The notes: generated from the letters alone by a model not told the origin. 64,000 nt of DNA from Megachile rotundata (GCF_050947335.1 NC_134995.1:11446501-11510500); one strand, 5' to 3'; shown: positions 1 to 13,980, counted from the first letter of the stretch. Made by a program: numbers and translations.

Positions 1-2879
1 TCTCGTTCCAACATCCGTCTGAGCCAGCTTCTCCTAATTCCATCGGTAAAAAAAGTCCGTGATAAAAAGGGCCGATGTAAAGCTGGGACCGGTGCACTTT
101 ACGGATCTCTATCACCTTGATCGCCTCTTTCTTTACATCTTTTAATAGCTGGGAAAAGAGTATCGGGATTTATGAATTTTCCGAGTGAACGAGAATCTGT
201 TCACCGAAGGAAAGTCGTTCGTAAGGAATTTTAAAATGAAGCTACAATTTGCTGGAACAAAGGACACGTTTGAAAGACACTACGGATATCATTCGCTCTT
301 TTAACCCGTTTCTATTCTGGGGTCACAAAGACCGCTGTATCAGCACGAAAATACCAATATACATCGGGCATCGATTATTCGAAACGGGAAAGCGTGAAAA
401 TGCGCCTCCTCATTAGAGGAGTCACTAAAAAGCGACAGAAATGTGAAAGTGGATAAGTTTAATCTTCGTACGATAATTGCGATACAATTCATTCGGTTCA
501 GATATTTCTGTATCACGTTTTTATTCTCAAAAAAAATGGGTCTTCGGAAAAATTCCGTCTGAAAACAAGAATCAAAGAACGAAAAATAGGAAACAAAAGC
601 AGCAGGTTAGAAAATACGAAGCAAATAGCTAGAGGGTAAACTCAAAAAGCTCTTTTTCATCAAAAAACTCGTCGACGAGATTAACCCTCGTTTCTGAAAA
701 TATCCCGAGTAAAATTTCAACCACTGTAAAATCGACTAACACATCGCTTGAATGTTCCACGATGAACATGCATATTTAATTGGTAATATCAATGTTACAC
801 AATTGACCTGTAATATTAAACTCCGGTATTAAACGATTACATAATTAATCAAGAACATCGATACCGCATAATATTTTCGATGAACTTTAAGCTTGAAATC
901 CGTAATGATAAAAATACCGGATTAGAGGACTTCCATGTCATCTATAGTTTCTAAATCGAGCGCCTCAATGGAGACTCGTATTAGGCGTATCAATAGAACG
1001 TTTACGTAGTCGTTTCATTAAACTTTAAGCTTTAAATTGGCGCGGTAAGTGGCGTTTTATAGCACGTTCGTCGTGACAGATTTTAAACGTTCGTGAATCG
1101 TTGCTTCAATGAAGAATCAGTATGTTTATGTAGCTATTTTGACTAAACCTTCGGCTTTAAATTGACGCTGAGCTGTTGGCTGTGAGCGTTTATGTAAGTG
1201 CACGAGATTGTACTTACAAGTTACTTGCCGCAACTGGCAATCATTTTACATCGAGAATCTTGAAACGTTTACACGATTGCTTTTATTAGTCTTTGATATG
1301 CAAGTATGTTCACATCAACGATTCTGTCATCGAATCGTTTTTACTCACTTTCCTAGTTCCGATTCGTACTTTTTACATGTACTGTTATGATATTACCATC
1401 GATGTCTCATCCCCCATCGTATACTTTCAAAGGGCGCCGATAACCGAAACCAACACCGTCATCCACGCGTCACAACCGCCCTATCAACCTAAGCGTCACA
1501 GTTTGTATTTCCAAGAACATAAAAGCCCCGGACATTTCCCCAAAACAGTTCAGTTATCCCGAGTCCGTCCATCTTTACCTCAGTGCTCTACGTGATTCCG
1601 GACCTTTTGAATAAACCTTGAAAGTAGTAATTTTGATTACGTCTCCTTGCTGCAGCACGTTAATAAGATGTTTGACAATGTTCAAAATTTAATGAGGTAC
1701 GAAACCAGGTCGGAGTTAAGTAGCGGAGCAATTTCAACCCCGATGAAAATCATGGATGACGAGTGATAAGAACAGTTGAGGAATTAGCGACAGACCGATA
1801 ACGATAACGCTCGCCTCAGCGCAACGTAATATAAACGTCAGAGCGGACCAATTACCTCGGGCCAGCTGCATTTAATATTCAGTTACACACACGCCCGACA
1901 AGCCGGAGGAGGCGGGAAATGTTCAATTTTCAATTAATCCTGAGATTAATTACGGATGATCAATCAACGCGCCCCCTGAACAGACAGCTTTCACCCTTCT
2001 TTTTTTCTTACCTTTTAGGTTCGAGTCTAAGGATATATCTTTATTGTTTGCGCCTCCACGTTTGTGTCAAACCTTTGCTTATTAGAAATGTTCGCAGTGA
2101 AAATTTAAACCGTGACGTGTGGTGAGTCTTGAGATGTTTATTGTAATTGCAAGATAACTGTAAGATAATTGTAATCTTGTCTGGATGAACGCTTTACGAT
2201 AAACAGGATCACTGTTGTGTGTCAAACATTAACGACATAAGACCTTATAAATAATTGTAAATAAATACCGAGAAACACATGTAGTAAATATATTAAATAT
2301 ATTAAATGTATTAAGAGTAAATTCATGAAACAGTTTCGTAAGAAGAAAGTGTAACGAAACAAAGGAATAAAAGAAGAGAAGAATAGGTAGAGTTAGCAGT
2401 TACGAGTTAACACGTTATCCCTAGCGAGGAAATTTTTCATGGAATTTCGCCGGAGAAAAATTCAATCGTCGCAAGCAATCTCCGTCTCGCATCGTTTTCT
2501 AGTTACTTTTTTAACTTGCTGGCTACGGTTTCCTCTCTCGGCCCGGAATTTTTCGCGAATCGAGAAATTGAAATTCTCGAGCGTGGTGCACGTAGAGGCG
2601 AGCCAAACGGGATAACGAAGATAACTGTACGCCTAGAACGTTCGATTTCCCTTCATCGCGGCCTCACTTCCGGATGGAAATGGAAGCGAGCTCGATCGAA
2701 CCGGCTGGCTCTCGAAGAGGGTCTGGAACCAGTCCGGAACCGTGATGGGGACGCTCGACCGACCTCCACCTTGAAAACGTGCCCACATTCGCGCACGCGT
2801 CCGCCCACCACGAATGCCCGAATATACCTTCTCTAGGGACTATCGAGCATCGTACTCTTCGCTTGTTTTTACTCAATTT

Positions 2880-3720
2880 TGGGTTTTATGAATTTTGGAG
2901 GTTGAAAGATTTGAGGATTTGGGGATTTGAGGATTTTTTGGGAGTTGAGGAATTTAGGAAAATTGGGATTTGGGGATTTGGGAGTTTGAGAATTCGGGGA
3001 AGTTCAGAATTCGGGAGTGTGAGAATTCGGGCGTGTGAGAATTTGGATGTGTGAGAATTCGGAAGTTTGAGAATTCGGGAGATTTAGAATTCGGGTGTGT
3101 CAGAATTCGGGAATTTGAGAATTCGGAAGCGTGAAAATTCGGGAGTGTGAGAATTCGGAAGTTTGAGAATTCGGGAGCGTGAGAATTCGGGTGCGTGAGA
3201 ATTCGGGAGATTCAGAATTCGGGAGCGTGAGAATTCGGGTGCGTGAGAATTCGGGAGTTTGAGAATTCGGGAGATTCAGAATTCGGGAGCGTGAGAATTC
3301 GGGTGCGTGAGAATTCGGGTGCGTGAGAATTCGGATGCGTGAGAATTCGGGAGTTTGAGAATTCGGGAGATTCAGAATTCGGGAGCGTGAGAATTCGGGT
3401 GCGTAAGAATTCGGGTGTGTGAGAATTCGGGAGATTCAGAATTCGGGAGCGTGAGAATTCGGAAGTTTGAGAATTCGGGAGCGTGAGAATTCGGGAGATT
3501 CAGAATTCGGGAGCGTGAGAATTCGGGTGCGTAAGAATTCGGGTGTGTGAGAATTCAAAAGGGTGAGAATTCGGCACTTTGAGCTATTAAAAGCTTGAAA
3601 ATTCGATGATTTGAGAATTGTAGAGATATAAGTTTCAAGGATTCGAGAATTTATTACCTTCAAAATTCTGGAGTGTGAGAATTCGGCACTTTGAGGTCCC
3701 GCAAGCTTGAAAATTCAGTG
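2880..3720. repeat. 16-bp minisatellite with an EcoRI site per unit
   Basis: Tandem array of a 16-bp unit, consensus GYGTGAGAATTCGGGW, clean from about 2,985 to 3,560 (over 30 units) and degenerate on both sides. Nearly every unit has GAATTC. Unit variants (GCGTGAG, GTTTGAG, GATTCAG) recur in the same order, so blocks of several units were copied together, as in a higher-order repeat. Confidence 0.95.
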
Positions 3721-5802
3721 TCTCCATTATTCTTGGAATTTGAGAATTCTTAAATTGTCGAATTCTCAAATTTCAAAATTCATCACCCTAAAATTTTACA
3801 AAATTGATAATTTATAAATTCACAAATCTAAACAATTTAAAGCACATGACCATTTAGCTATTCAAAAGAGACCACCACTAGAAAATTTGCAAATTTCTAA
3901 ATACACTAAGCATATCCATCAAATTTTTTCCCAAAATTGCTGACATCATCAGTAATATCTACATGTTTGGAATTCTGGTTATTGCCTCGAACGTGTACGT
4001 ATAACCACGTGCGTTACACAGTTCTTGTTAAATAAATTTAGCGAAAAGTGGCTGCAATAAAGCAGAATAACAATGGCGGAATAATACAGGAACATAATCG
4101 TGAAACAATAAAAATTATTCACAGCCGTACATGGCTGCACAGACAGAATTTAAATGATCTTTTAACGCTAATGGGAAAGCGTGATCGCGGCAGGTAGAAT
4201 ACAAACAACATTTGGCTAGTGATAGATGTTATTGACGTCATGGCGGTGATAATGACGTTCATATAGTTGCGAAAACCACTGTTTCAAATTATAACAAGTT
4301 ACAAATTTTGTATTCTATAGAAGATAAAAGTCTTGATCCTATCGTAAGACGAATCCGCATTGACTTAATTTTATTAAAGCTAACTTTTTAACGTTCGTTC
4401 ATTTTTTTCATTAAAAAGGAAGCAACGGTGGCAAACTTATCCTCGCTGAAGTTTTAACCAGGTGAGCAATTCACAGAAAACTTGGCCATTTATCAAGAAG
4501 TTTCGAATGAAATCCTGTGTTTAATACATATTCCATTTTTTATTTCGAGCGAGAGCAAAATTACTTTTCTGATCTTATTAAATTCGAGCAAACCGTAACA
4601 CGATACCTTTTTCAAAGTTGCGCCTTCACTGCAACGTTGTTCGCGAGTTCAATCCTAAATACCTTTCTCGTTCGTTCGCAAACAGAATTCGCTAGAGCGT
4701 TGTCCTGCATCATTATTTCTGCCCGAGAAATGAAACACGACTTCGGACGAAATTTTAAAGCACGAGAGCTGTGACGTATTACGTTGCAGTGTCGTTCGTG
4801 GCTTTCGTAGTCTCGTTAGAGGGATATTTTCTGACGTTACTTTTTTCAATTGTATACACTTTTAATATCTCAACACAACGTGGATAGTTCATAAATTAGT
4901 CTTAAAGCTTAACCTTACACTTCTTAAATGGAAATGTAAGGTTAAAGGACGTGAACTTTCGAGGTACCTAAAATTTCTAAGCACAAGATCCGAAAATCCG
5001 AAGCTTCAAGTTCCAGAAATTCCTCGAGTTTCAAGGTCTCGAAAATCCGAAAGTTCGGAACTTGCGAACATTCCATAAACACCGCTGAATTATGTGCTTC
5101 AATCTAATCGAAGAACAAGAGGAAAAAAGCGATAAATAAAGTAACGTCGGTTCATAACACCGTTTTCAATTCCCTGACGAAGGGCAGCCTCGACCGAAAA
5201 ACGATTTCACACTATTAATCATCGGACAATGGACGAGCGTTTTCAGCAACATCAGCAGCGAACGTCTTCCCGATTCATCCTAGCTGGATTTATATCCCAC
5301 GCCGGCTCGTCTATGATTAATGCACCCTCTTTCCAGAACGTTTCTTTCTAGATCCAGGATCTAGGAAGTTCGCCGGGTTTTTTGCCTTCGAATATTAGCT
5401 ACACCCGGGGACGATTGGTCCACCGAGTCCCGATTAATTTTAATTGTCGACAAATCCAGACTGCCCGAACGACGCTTGATAAATGAACGCTGGATCAACG
5501 GAGTACTGGAAGAGACCGGAGCTTAAGCAAGGATCAGCATTGATGGATCGATCAAAGGACTCTTAGTTTAATATTTCAACGCTTTTCACTCTCTGCCTTT
5601 TAACTGATTCTTCACGGTGTTTGATCCTCGATTGTACCTTAATTAACCCTTCAGATTTGAACGCTAATTTTATGATTGAACTTGGGGATATCTGGATTGT
5701 GGACTTGAGGATATTTGTACCTAATTTTATTATTAGTTTGTTTCAGCTTAATTATTAGTACTCGAAAATATTGTAGAGTACTCATACTAAGGATAGTGCA
5801 AT

Positions 5803-6047
5803 TTAACCCCTAGCACTATGACTTATTTGTCAGGTCAGTCAGAACTGCCCAATTAAGCTATAACATTAAAATAGACAAAAAAATTGAAATGTTATTTCAA
5901 TATGTTATTCTTCAATTGCTGACTATGCAAATTATAACTGGACTTGAACTCCAAATTGAAGCGTATTCAAAATTTGAGTAAAATTTATTACAGCCGAGGT
6001 ACGAGTGCGTCACGAGTCAGACTCGTCAAAATAGTGCAAGCGGTTAA
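5803..6047. mobile_element. TTAA MITE family C, copy 1
   Basis: About 245 bp from TTAACCCCTAGCACTATG to GTGCAAGCGGTTAA. It shares internal words (GTCACGAGTCAGACTCGT, ATAACATTAAAATAGAC) with the other C copies, in reverse orientation to 22532 and 27512. Confidence 0.7.
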
Positions 6048-6417
6048 GAAAGACTATAACCACATTGAAAGAGGAGCATGTGAAGAGGACTTGACCCACA
6101 GCAGAGCTGTGGAATATACAAAGAGATGTGGAGACGGATCTAGCAATGTCTATAGGAATTTTTAGAATAAAGAAAATTGTAAATTTAGGAGAAAGGTTTT
6201 TGGGATCGACATGGGTTAAATAGTTGGTGTAATTTTCGTAGGAGGGTGTTATATCGACAGTTTCGACGGTGATTGGAGATCGGTTTGTGGGCAACCAAGG
6301 GCGACAGAGATGGGCGAAGGGTACGGCCCTGCGGGGAAGTGGGCAAGCGAAATAGGAGGATAACAACGCCACGTTAATTATGCGTTAACAGCCTCCAATT
6401 AGAGACCGCATCGAGCA

Positions 6418-6482
6418 TACCTCCTTCTCTCCCTCTGCTCTCCTCTCGCTCTCCCCCTCTCTCCTTCTTCTCTCATCCCCTG
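6418..6482. repeat. Polypyrimidine tract
   Basis: About 60 bases of almost pure C/T (CTCTCCCCCTCTCTCCTTC type). Low complexity; no coding or structural assignment. Confidence 0.8.
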
Positions 6483-6883
6483 ATCGTTTGCTTCATTCTA
6501 TTTCATGCTTGCTGGTACTAACCTTTGTAGCGGATCCGTGCAAGCTCGAATCGCATGCGTTCGCGTGTAGGCGGCTGTCGAGAGCCGCGATCGATACACG
6601 CGGCACACGAGCTTTTTCAAAAGACCTCACCCTCGCTCTTTTTGTTGGAAGACCTCGAAAAATGTACTAGAATGTTGAGCGACGTCTATTAAGACGGTTG
6701 TGACTATGGATATTTCCGAGGAAAAACTGACCTTTAATACGAATGCAAGAGTGTGGGAGGTAATCGCTGAATTCCAGAATAAAATTCGTTGCGTAACTTC
6801 TCGTGTTAATATAAAGTAATCGAATTAAATAAAAAGGTGCATTTCCTTATCTTGTGACTAACGTCGCAATAAGCGAGCAGCTC

Positions 6884-6978
6884 CAATATGTCTTACTACA
6901 CGTGTCCATTTTCACTGCACCGACTGCTAATACGTCTACTGTCACAGTGAAAATGGACACGCGTAGCAAGACATATTG
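6884..6978. repeat. Short perfect-stem hairpin element
   Basis: 34-bp arms at 6884-6917 (CAATATGTCTTACTACACGT and on) and 6945-6978 are reverse complements with few mismatches, separated by a 27-bp loop. Partial pairing extends further outward. Confidence 0.85.
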
Positions 6979-7177
6979 AAACTGCCCGTTTACTGTCACG
7001 GTAACGGCCATACCTACTAACACACTCTACAAAGTACGTGATTAGAGACATCAAAAATTCATTTCGCAGTTCGATACTTTTGTTTGTTATTCGAAATATG
7101 TTGCTCGACGATGATTGATTGCGCGAATGTGCACGGTGAAACCGTGACACAGTAACACTAAAATTTTCGTTCAAGAA

Positions 7178-7404
7178 CGTCTTGATTGCCGTATGATTAA
7201 TTTGTCAGGTGCGTCAGAAGTAACTATTAACCGTAACAATATTAAAATCAATAAAGAAAATTAAAATATTGTGACGGTCATATTCAGCGGTGTTTGACTA
7301 TACAAATTATAATTGGACTTCAAATTGAAACGTATTTAATAATCAAGCAGGTACCAAATTTGAACTGTTAGTACTTCACGAGTCAAAGTATTGCAAGGGG
7401 TTAA
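7178..7404. mobile_element. TTAA MITE family C, copy 2 (left end worn)
   Basis: Same orientation as copy 1. The right end TTGCAAGGGGTTAA is intact, while the left boundary near ATTGCCGTATGATTAATTTG is degraded. Confidence 0.6.
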
Positions 7405-10400
7405 AAAAATGTGTGGTTACTGTTTAACGCATGCGCAGACGCGAGAACTTCGAACCTAGTGGTTGAGCGCGCAATCCTCGCGTTCTGATTGGACCGTGTT
7501 TTTCCTTAATAACTCAACAACGAAGCTTCGAATCCCATTTTTGCAAAGGAAGATCTTGTTCAGAATTATATCCCCCGAGACCTACAGCGACCTGTATACA
7601 AATAATTACAAGACAGTGTGAAATGCAAGAAAGATTCGGAGAGCGACATGTGCAGAGCGTTAAGCCCGATTTTCATAGACACACCCAGTATAGCTGCGGC
7701 CGTTTCCTCCGCGGATAACTGCAAAAACCGCGAAGAGAAGAAGGGAAGGAAGGGAAGAAGGCGACGGCGTAGCGAATTTAAAAGTCCGGCACGTGTTCCT
7801 GGCTGCTCGAGCAGAAGGATGCGAGAACACGAGGGACAAGAGGAACAGAAGCACAGGGAAAAAGGAGGAGGCGGTGGACGTCGTCGTCGTCGTGGCCAGG
7901 TATCATTTTCAGACCGGCCGAAAGCCGATACTCGAACCGAGGCCTGCACTCCGCTCTCGTTTTAATTACCATTTTTCTTCCTCTCCGATTTCTTCGCCAC
8001 CTACCACGACCAACCAACCACTCTTCCACCGTTTTTATTCACTGTGGGAATTAAGGATATCGGTTTCGCCATCTGGCCGAAGAGACGCGAAAATCTGCCC
8101 CGATTGCAGCAAACGTACCGACGCAGCGCGTCCCGATAACGCCGCCGAGTTCGACTATTTTCAGACCGATGCGCGGAACACCGGCAGAAAGACGAGAGCC
8201 TTTCGCTGCATTTTTGCACACGATACTCCGCAACGTGACCTACGACACTCCGCCTTACGTTGCATTATATTATACAGCCGGGTTAAGCGTTTTTAGACGC
8301 TCGGAAGCCTTGCGAGACTGTTTTAGAGGTTAGGGTCGACGATCTTTGGATCGCCAAGTATTGGTAGGTCTTAGATAGTAGGAAAGGAAACATATCAAGT
8401 ATATTCAACAATCTCTAACTTCCTATATACCCAAAATCAAAATCTATGTACAGATCTCCATTAGATCCCATGATTCCAAAATTACATACCCAGATTTCCA
8501 CACAAGGTCTATGTCTTCGGTACTTCCTACACATGTCCTAAGTGTAGACGTTCCTAGATTGTAACATCGATCTCATATATCTTTCGCGGCAAGAATATGC
8601 ATCGCTAAATCGTTACTGAGAACCACTGATGTTGAAGCTCAAGGTGAACGAGATTCAAAGTGGCAATGGTGAGCAGTGCGAAGGGAGAGACTCGAAGGGT
8701 CCAACGTCCCTAATGCCTGCGCTTTCGTTGCACACGCTAGATATGCCAGCCTGCCCTTCTCCTCTTTCACCAGCCTTCTTCGTTGCCACGTACTCGGTGT
8801 CTCGAATCGACGGCACCAAATATTTAGCTAGTGATTTGAAATCGATCATCGTACAGGGAAAATGTGTTCTTGTTCGAACCGTTTCTTGCTGGATAAATAA
8901 ATACGGCATGTCGAGCTTTCTTTAACTTTCTGACAATACTCCGTTTACGTAACAGACGCATTCCTGAAGACATTACATAAGTCTTTTTCCATCGGTCGGA
9001 AGAAATATTCATCCCGGGTCGAAAAATACGAAACGCGTCTCTAGACCGGAATTATTTTTTCTACTCGCGTCTTACGTAAAGTCTAGTTTACGCAGGTCGG
9101 GATTCATGCGAGCCAAGAACACGTTCGTCACGTTCGCGAACACAAGAATTCGATACACTTTGATGGAAAACAAAGTGCTCGAAATAAAACATTTTGCATT
9201 TTTCTTCGTATGTCTGCTTCGTTTATGGATTTCAACCTTTTCCAAATATCTGTACGTTCTGATAGTCCTATCGAGTCTCCAGATGGAAGAGATGGAGATT
9301 TTAAAAGCTTAGAAGTAGCCTTAGGTCTCCAATGATTTCTAAATAGAATAGAATTCTAAATATTCCACGATGGAATAGAATATGTTAGTTTAGAGCGAGA
9401 TGTACTGGAATACAGGAATTATACTTCGACAATATTCGTACATTGTACAAATACTGTTGGCCTACTACACGTGTAGTGCTCGTGTAACGTGCGTGTAGTA
9501 GGCGTATAACGCTTACGTAACGCTCGTGTGGCGGCCATCAAAATAAACACAAGGATGTTAGTAAACACGTATCCAAACTCGAATGTTTCCAAATCGTGAG
9601 ACCTCGTTATCACAACCTCCACATTAGCAATTAGTTTCCTATTTTCGTATCGGTTAATCTTATCTGGCGATGCTATCGCCGTACGAAGGTCGGTACACCG
9701 CGAAAGAGAAAACCTCGTGTCCGATACGAGCCACGTCTAATTAACGAATAATCTGCATACAGGGAATTAACCAGCGAGATAAGGGAAACAATGTATCATC
9801 GCCGAGATAAATCGACAATTAAATAGAATTTAAACTCTTACGTGGTGCTTGATACTTTGAAAAAGGTTTTTCTCGCTATTCGAAAAGATTTTGTGTATTA
9901 TTTTTAACGACCGTTCGAAACGAATACTGAACGAGTTCGAAATCCACGTTCATCGCCAGTTCCCGAGGAACCTTGGAGTCGATTTAAAAAGGAATCGCTC
10001 CTTTCAAAAGTTGCTCGAAGGCCGCATTGTCCGGCCGCGTTAAATTCCGGACGTCGAGATAGGTATTTTGAAAAATATTTGACACGCGAAGAGAGCACAG
10101 CCTCGAGACACTCTTCTCGCCAAACATAATATGGGAGCGTAAACTTCGAGCAGAAATATCTTGGACAATCCGGGACACGCGGCAAACTTGAATGGAGGAA
10201 CGCGTTATTTTTCGGCGATGAATGAAGAGCAACGAGATTCGCAAGTTTCCGAGGAAGGCACCGGTTGCACGGTTTCCCCCAAGTATCTACAGGTTGCAGA
10301 TTGGCCGCGTAAAACTGGAACGGTTCCAGCTACGAAAAAACCGGTCGACCGATAGAAAGAAATTAGAATTCGACGATGTGTAGCCGCGTGTCGAGACACG

Positions 10401-10650
10401 GCGACCCTTTCTGCGCTCGCAAACGGCCAATTTGTGCCCCAGGGCCGTGTGCCGCAGGAAATTGTAATTTATAGCGCAACCGTCCGACCTTACGCAAGCG
10501 TTGCCTGACACACTCGCGAAAAATCATTCTTCGCCTTTCTTCGATAGGACATTTTGCCGCGAATCGGTGTATGAACCATAAAGGCGATACGAAGAGGTGT
10601 ATAACGCAAATGTTGTACAGGGTGATGCAGATGAAGATACGTGAGACAGG

Positions 10651-11085
10651 TTAACCCTTTGCGCTCGAGAGGTGACTCACAGTCACCATTATATTTAACA
10701 CTAGATTTACGGACGTTTAATGGTCACTTTTATTTAAATTTATCTAAAGTAGAAAAATAAATAAATTGCAGATGATATGTGAACTGCCTAAAACATTGAT
10801 TCTTTTGACGAAAGTTGACATTTTTACAAAAATTTCTTAATAAATTCTGTCATCTAAAATAGACCTATTATCCATCATTTTGACGGGTTCCGTAAATCTA
10901 GTGTTAATACAATAATTTTAAATAAGCATTTTTTAACTAATGACACGTGTGATGTATAAACATAGTGAAACAAACAATAGTGGCAATTATTAGTAAAGAA
11001 ATAATAACCTCAAGAAAATTCATTTAATTTTTTAACTAAGTTTTAAACTTGCTGTTTGTAAACTACCTTCGAGTGCAAAGGAAAA
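10651..11085. mobile_element. TTAA element family D, copy 1, interrupted by family A
   Basis: Starts TTAACCCTTTGCGCTCGAG and ends near GAGTGCAAAGG. The family A MITE at 10695 sits inside. Removing it leaves a sequence alignable with the element at 26461. Confidence 0.7.
10695..10907. mobile_element. TTAA MITE family A, copy 1
   Basis: 213-bp element with perfect terminal inverted repeats TTAACACTAGATTTACGGA, bounded by TTAA on both sides and with no coding capacity. Copy 2 at 26659-26867 is closely similar end to end. TTAA target duplication is the hallmark of piggyBac-like elements. It is nested inside a family D element. Confidence 0.9.
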
Positions 11086-11670
11086 ATGTGAGCATCGAAC
11101 GTGCAATTAAAACTAACGTATTATAGTCTGTCTGTGCTACAAAATTCTGAATAACACCCCCTAATAAGAGACAAACGTAAAGTGTAAAAAGCTAATCTTC
11201 ATAAACAGAAGAATCTTCATAAAAATTTCGACATAAATCAATAAAGAGCCGATCTCGAATTTCGACTTTTCATCGGTGTTTCGGGGTCAGAGTGCATGAC
11301 TCGAAGGATCTGGACTTGAAGGGAAGAAGGAGGCGGGGTAATACACGTTCCGTCGAATCGTCCTTGACCCTGAAGCCGAGCTGCATCCTGTCCCGTGCAG
11401 TTCGCGTAGGATCTGCGCCTGCGCGCCAACCATTTTCTTCCGTCCCTTTCTTCCCTTTCGCCCGGTGTCTTCTCCTTCTTCCCCTTTCACCCGGTTCCTT
11501 CTACCCTTCTCTCTCTGTTCCGCTCTCACCCTCCACCACTCGATCTTTACCGAGCATTTCGGGTAAACCGTGCTTCGCGATCGATTCCATTTTATTTCGT
11601 ATTTTTTGTGGGTTACAGTGTTGGTGCCCCCTGAAGGTACTTCTGTTTGAAGCTTAGATAGTAAGTTAAT

Positions 11671-11809
11671 TTGTGCGCAATGGAAATTTATTAAAAATTT
11701 TGACTATCCGTGATTCGATGATATTGTTCCTTCATAACATTTGTGCGCAATGGAAATTATCTTTATTATTTTGACTATCCGTGATTCGATATTGTTCCTT
11801 CATAACATT
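11671..11809. repeat. Tandem duplication, 70-bp unit, two copies
   Basis: Each copy runs from TTGTGCGCAATGGAAATT to TTGTTCCTTCATAACATT; small indels separate them. Confidence 0.9.
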
Positions 11810-12418
11810 GACCTAAACATCTGTACCCGTATGTAATTAATCGAAGAACAACGTATAACATCGAATAAAAATGGAATAATTGTGTGAAGAAGTTCTAAGT
11901 GCAAAAATGGCGACAAAAGTAACGGGCGAATAAAACGGAGCCTTTTAACGTTGGAATACCGCGAGGCGGAAAGTCGACCGATCTCCGTAATTGAACGAGG
12001 CAACGAGCGCAGGGAACGCATTAAAATGCGAACGGCAGAAAGTACTTGGCCGGGGATCAAACTTGAAATAAATGAGAATGTCAATCACGATTAAATTCAG
12101 CAACTCACCGGAGCAGCAGAGTCGCTCGATAATCGAGGATGGAACTCGCGAACTCGCGACCACTCGGACGAAAACTGCCAGCTGCTCGACCAAACGCGAT
12201 TCGAATCAAAGAATGAACGAGCAATCTGTTAACGCATTTTGCAGCCGGCAATTTTTTCTCGCTCCTCCAAAGCTCGAGGTCAATGCCATTAACATCTATC
12301 GATATCACGAGATTACGGATCGACGCTCTATCGTGTCGATAAAAAGATTCGATACGGGTAAACAGCTTCTCTGGTGATTTATGGCCGGGGATTTGAAAAT
12401 GTACCATGTCAGAAATTT

Positions 12419-12974
12419 TTAACGGGGGATCCTGCTTTAGGAGCCCTAAAAAGAGCGTTTTTTTTTAGGGAATTTTTTTAGGATAGAAAAAAAAAGGTGA
12501 CCCTAGTGAACTTTTTAGATTATTTTACTACATGTTTGAACTAAGAAAAACCAAAAAAATTGTGAAATTGTAAAATTTTCTCAGGTTTGAAGAAAATTTT
12601 CCTTTTTTTGAAAAAAAAAATTGTTTCAACTTGCTAAAAAAGTTGTTTAAAAATATTTTTCGTGATTTTTTTTGGTTCAAATAGAAGGGAAGACTATGAA
12701 AATTAGAATTCTCTTTGGTTTTTTAATTTCAGACGAAAATTACGAACTGCATCTTTCCCGCCGATTGGAGACTGCAATTGAAAGGCGTTGCACAGACGTG
12801 CATAAAAATCGGCTGCGTTTGAATATTTTTCTGTACAAAAATTCTTTTTTTCTTCTTCAAACATGTAGTAAAATAATCTAAAAAGTTCATTAGGGTCACC
12901 TTATTTTTTCTGTCCTAAAAAAATTCCCTAAAAAACGCTCTTTTTAGGGCTCCTAAAGCAGGATCCCCCCTTAA
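12419..12974. mobile_element. 556-bp fold-back element with long inverted repeats and TTAA ends
   Basis: The first and last 120 or so bases are near-perfect reverse complements, starting GGGGGATCCTGCTTTAGGAG, and the whole is bounded by TTAA. Arms include GGTGACCCTA and a shared TAGATTATTTTACTACATGT block. The loop is T-rich and non-coding; a 69-codon open frame in it has no recognisable content. It is most likely a non-autonomous piggyBac-like element. Confidence 0.9.
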
Positions 12975-13980
12975 GATCAAATTTGAACATGCGTTGATAT
13001 TTTATATTCGAAATATCGGTATCTAGAAATTTGAATGGCATTCGGTTTTGGAGAGTGCACGTGCCTATTCGCATTATGTTAAAAGGCTATCAGAAGTCCA
13101 TAATCGTGGGCAGTTGGCGGTAAACAACGGACGTATGTCAATTTCGATCGAGTTTTCTCTGACGTTTCCCCGCCCTCTTTGTTTCTCGTTCTCCGCGATA
13201 CTCGCGTATGCACTTCTCTTTATCTAACTTTCACATATTTTACGGGCTATCTTATCTTTCTATTGTTAACCACGTGATGATCACGTTACCGTAAATTCTC
13301 GACGTTCAATAACGCTTTCGAAAACAAGTGACGCGTTTTCAACGTTCGACTCTCGTGGCACAGAGTTCGAAACCGTTTCTTTACGAGCAGATAAACACGA
13401 TCGATAAAACGTTTCCTTACGCGTTCCCTTTCGAAAATTACTGTGAAACGTTCGAAATTAATATCCAATAAGATATTTATGAATCTAGTGATATTGCGTA
13501 TTACAATATTTACGAAGCTAATATTTCCAGCGAGATTATAACGTTCAATTCTACAGCAACTAATCCTGGATTACGGTAGTTGCGAATTCCAGAGAAATTA
13601 ATACGAAAATGTGGATATAGAAGGGTGTAGAAACTTTTTACTGAATGGACATTGATTCACAGAACAATATTTAAACATTTAATTAATTTTTCAAAGGAAA
13701 TTATACACTGTTGAAGCCTTGACCATGCTTTAACTGTTTTTAGAAAACCCTACATCCTTGGAAGTCATTGTCTAATTAGGGTTTGGAGCGAGTACTCCAG
13801 GTATAGACACATGTACTATCATTGCAGTTCTTTTCAGTTCTAACCGTGCACCCGTTTTGTTCTACTATAGGTTCCTTCATCGTTTATTTTTCCATTTATA
13901 AATATAATTATTGAACTGTATTTTATTTCACATAACCCCTGAACATACACGTTCAAGGGTAACATAAAACTGACTGAGAA

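Noticed and set aside
7793..8296. 167-codon plus-strand frame as a gene
   Set aside because: Overlaps several other open frames on both strands in a GC-rich patch, with low-complexity VVVVV and arginine-rich stretches and no recognised domain.
12672..12881. 69-codon frame inside the fold-back element as a transposase
   Set aside because: Too short and lacks any DDE/DDD catalytic pattern; the element is non-autonomous.
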